Source: an uncultured Micrococcales bacterium
GTDB taxonomy: Bacteria; Actinomycetota; Actinomycetes; Actinomycetales; Microbacteriaceae
DNA length: 5,359 nucleotides
Reading direction: 5' to 3'
NCBI GenBank assembly: GCA_903893675.1
Contig: CAITNA010000037.1
Location: 1-5,359 of the forward strand
Part shown: in pieces, positions 4,658 through 5,359 of the stretch
How positions within the stretch are numbered: position 1 is the first letter of the stretch
How the letters are laid out: each line of letters begins with the position of its first letter
Program-made: the position numbers and the translations under genes
Notes under the pieces: model-generated
The model's input: the letters and a program-made list of their open reading frames with translations, nothing else
Database searches by the model: none
Told to the model about the DNA's origin: nothing

Positions 4658-5359
4658 TTAGCTGCGGAAGAACGACGAACCCGGCTTGTTCTTGCCGTCT
4701 TCATCCTTCTTTGGCTGCTTAGCCGGTGCAGCGGTAGAGCCCTCGTGAATCTCGGCCTGGCCATCCTCGTTTGGTGAGGTGTAGGTCAGCTGACCCTGTG
4801 CCGGCTGAACCTGCACTGGCTCTGCTGCCTGGACCTGCACCTCGAGGTTGAACATGAAGCCGATGGCCTCTTCCTTGATGGCACCCATCATCTGCTGGAA
4901 CATCGTGAAGCCCTCGCGCTGGTATTCGATCAGCGGGTCACGCTGAGCCATCGCACGCAGGCCGATGCCTTCCTTCAGGTAGTCCATCTCATAGAGGTGG
5001 TCGCGCCACTTGCGGTCGATGACCGAGAGCACAACGCGACGCTCGAGTTCGCGCATCGCGGCCTCGCCGACCTGCTCGGTTCGCTTTGCGTATGCAATCT
5101 GTGCATCCGAGAGCAATTCGCGAGCGATCCAGCTGCGGGTTAGCTTGTTGCGGTTGCCCGCCTCAGCCAAAACCTCAGCGATTTCGAGACCAACCGGATA
5201 GATGGTCTTGAGGTCTGCCCAAAGCGCCTCGAAGTCCCAGTCTTTTCCGCTGCCTTCGAAGATGTGGTTCGAAACGATGTTCTCGATGACATCCTCGAGG
5301 AAGGTGTCGACGCGTGACTGAATGTCATCGCCTTCTAGGATGTGGCGACGGTCGTTGTA
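4658..5359 (-). CDS. secA: Preprotein translocase ATPase SecA, C-terminal 233 codons (partial)
   Basis: The frame is open from 5359 to the TAA at 4658-4660. It begins with YNDRRHILEGDD, continues through the helical wing region (KDWDFEALWADLKTIYPVGLE) and contains the strongly conserved end of the helical scaffold domain, including VIDRKWRDHLYEMDYLKEGI, LRAMAQRDPLIEYQREGF and MFQQMMGAIKEE. SecA is the cytosolic motor that drives unfolded proteins through SecYEG. After the scaffold the tail is about 70 residues long, rich in Gln, Pro, Glu and Lys, and ends in GSSFFRS. It lacks the CxCxSGx6-8C(H/C) zinc-binding motif found at the end of many bacterial SecA proteins; M. tuberculosis SecA1, as I recall it, also lacks it. 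The motor domains lie outside the window. SecA1 is more likely than SecA2 from the full-length tail and the DUF6459 neighbour. Confidence 0.95.
   Translation of the reverse strand, partial: YNDRRHILEGDDIQSRVDTFLEDVIENIVSNHIFEGSGKDWDFEALWADLKTIYPVGLEIAEVLAEAGNRNKLTRSWIARELLSDAQIAYAKRTEQVGEAAMRELERRVVLSVIDRKWRDHLYEMDYLKEGIGLRAMAQRDPLIEYQREGFTMFQQMMGAIKEEAIGFMFNLEVQVQAAEPVQVQPAQGQLTYTSPNEDGQAEIHEGSTAAPAKQPKKDEDGKNKPGSSFFRS

Overview
The window looks like chromosomal DNA from an actinobacterium of moderate GC content. The evidence is a WhiB1/WblE-type regulator, a PdtaS-type HisKA_2 sensor kinase, an Rv3235-family (DUF6459) protein and an actinobacterial SecA. The AT-leaning intergenic DNA and compact overlapping genes fit a small-genome member of the Microbacteriaceae (for example the freshwater Luna-type lineages). 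That placement is inference; nothing in the window fixes the genus.

Layout. Positions 1-150 (minus) hold the first 50 codons of a probable small membrane protein with a TTG start. It is divergent from whiB (289-543, plus), which ends in a GC-rich hairpin with a T-tract at 566-585. From 4009 down to 614 runs a minus-strand block of four closely packed genes: a 150-aa protein of unknown family, a membrane-anchored SAF-domain (CpaB/RcpC-like) protein, a CpaE/MinD-like P-loop ATPase with an altered Walker A motif, and the PdtaS-like histidine kinase. The first three are joined by overlaps of 4 and 20 nt. The kinase follows after 42 nt and may have its own leaderless promoter. The DUF6459 gene (4138-4641, plus) is divergent from the unknown gene and converges on secA, whose last 233 codons occupy 4658-5359 (minus).

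How the genes relate. In Mycobacterium tuberculosis whiB1 (Rv3219) and pdtaS (Rv3220c) are also convergent neighbours, and Rv3235 and secA1 (Rv3240c) lie a few genes further on. The window therefore appears to be a compacted version of a conserved actinobacterial region. WhiB and PdtaS are regulatory, and SecA is the motor of protein export. The SAF protein and the ATPase resemble two parts of a Tad/Flp pilus machine, but no pilin, secretion ATPase or secretin gene is visible beside them. This orphan pair, coupled to an unrecognised protein and placed directly upstream of a sensor kinase, is the best candidate here for an undescribed system. No tRNA, rRNA, CRISPR array, insertion sequence or long repeat was seen.
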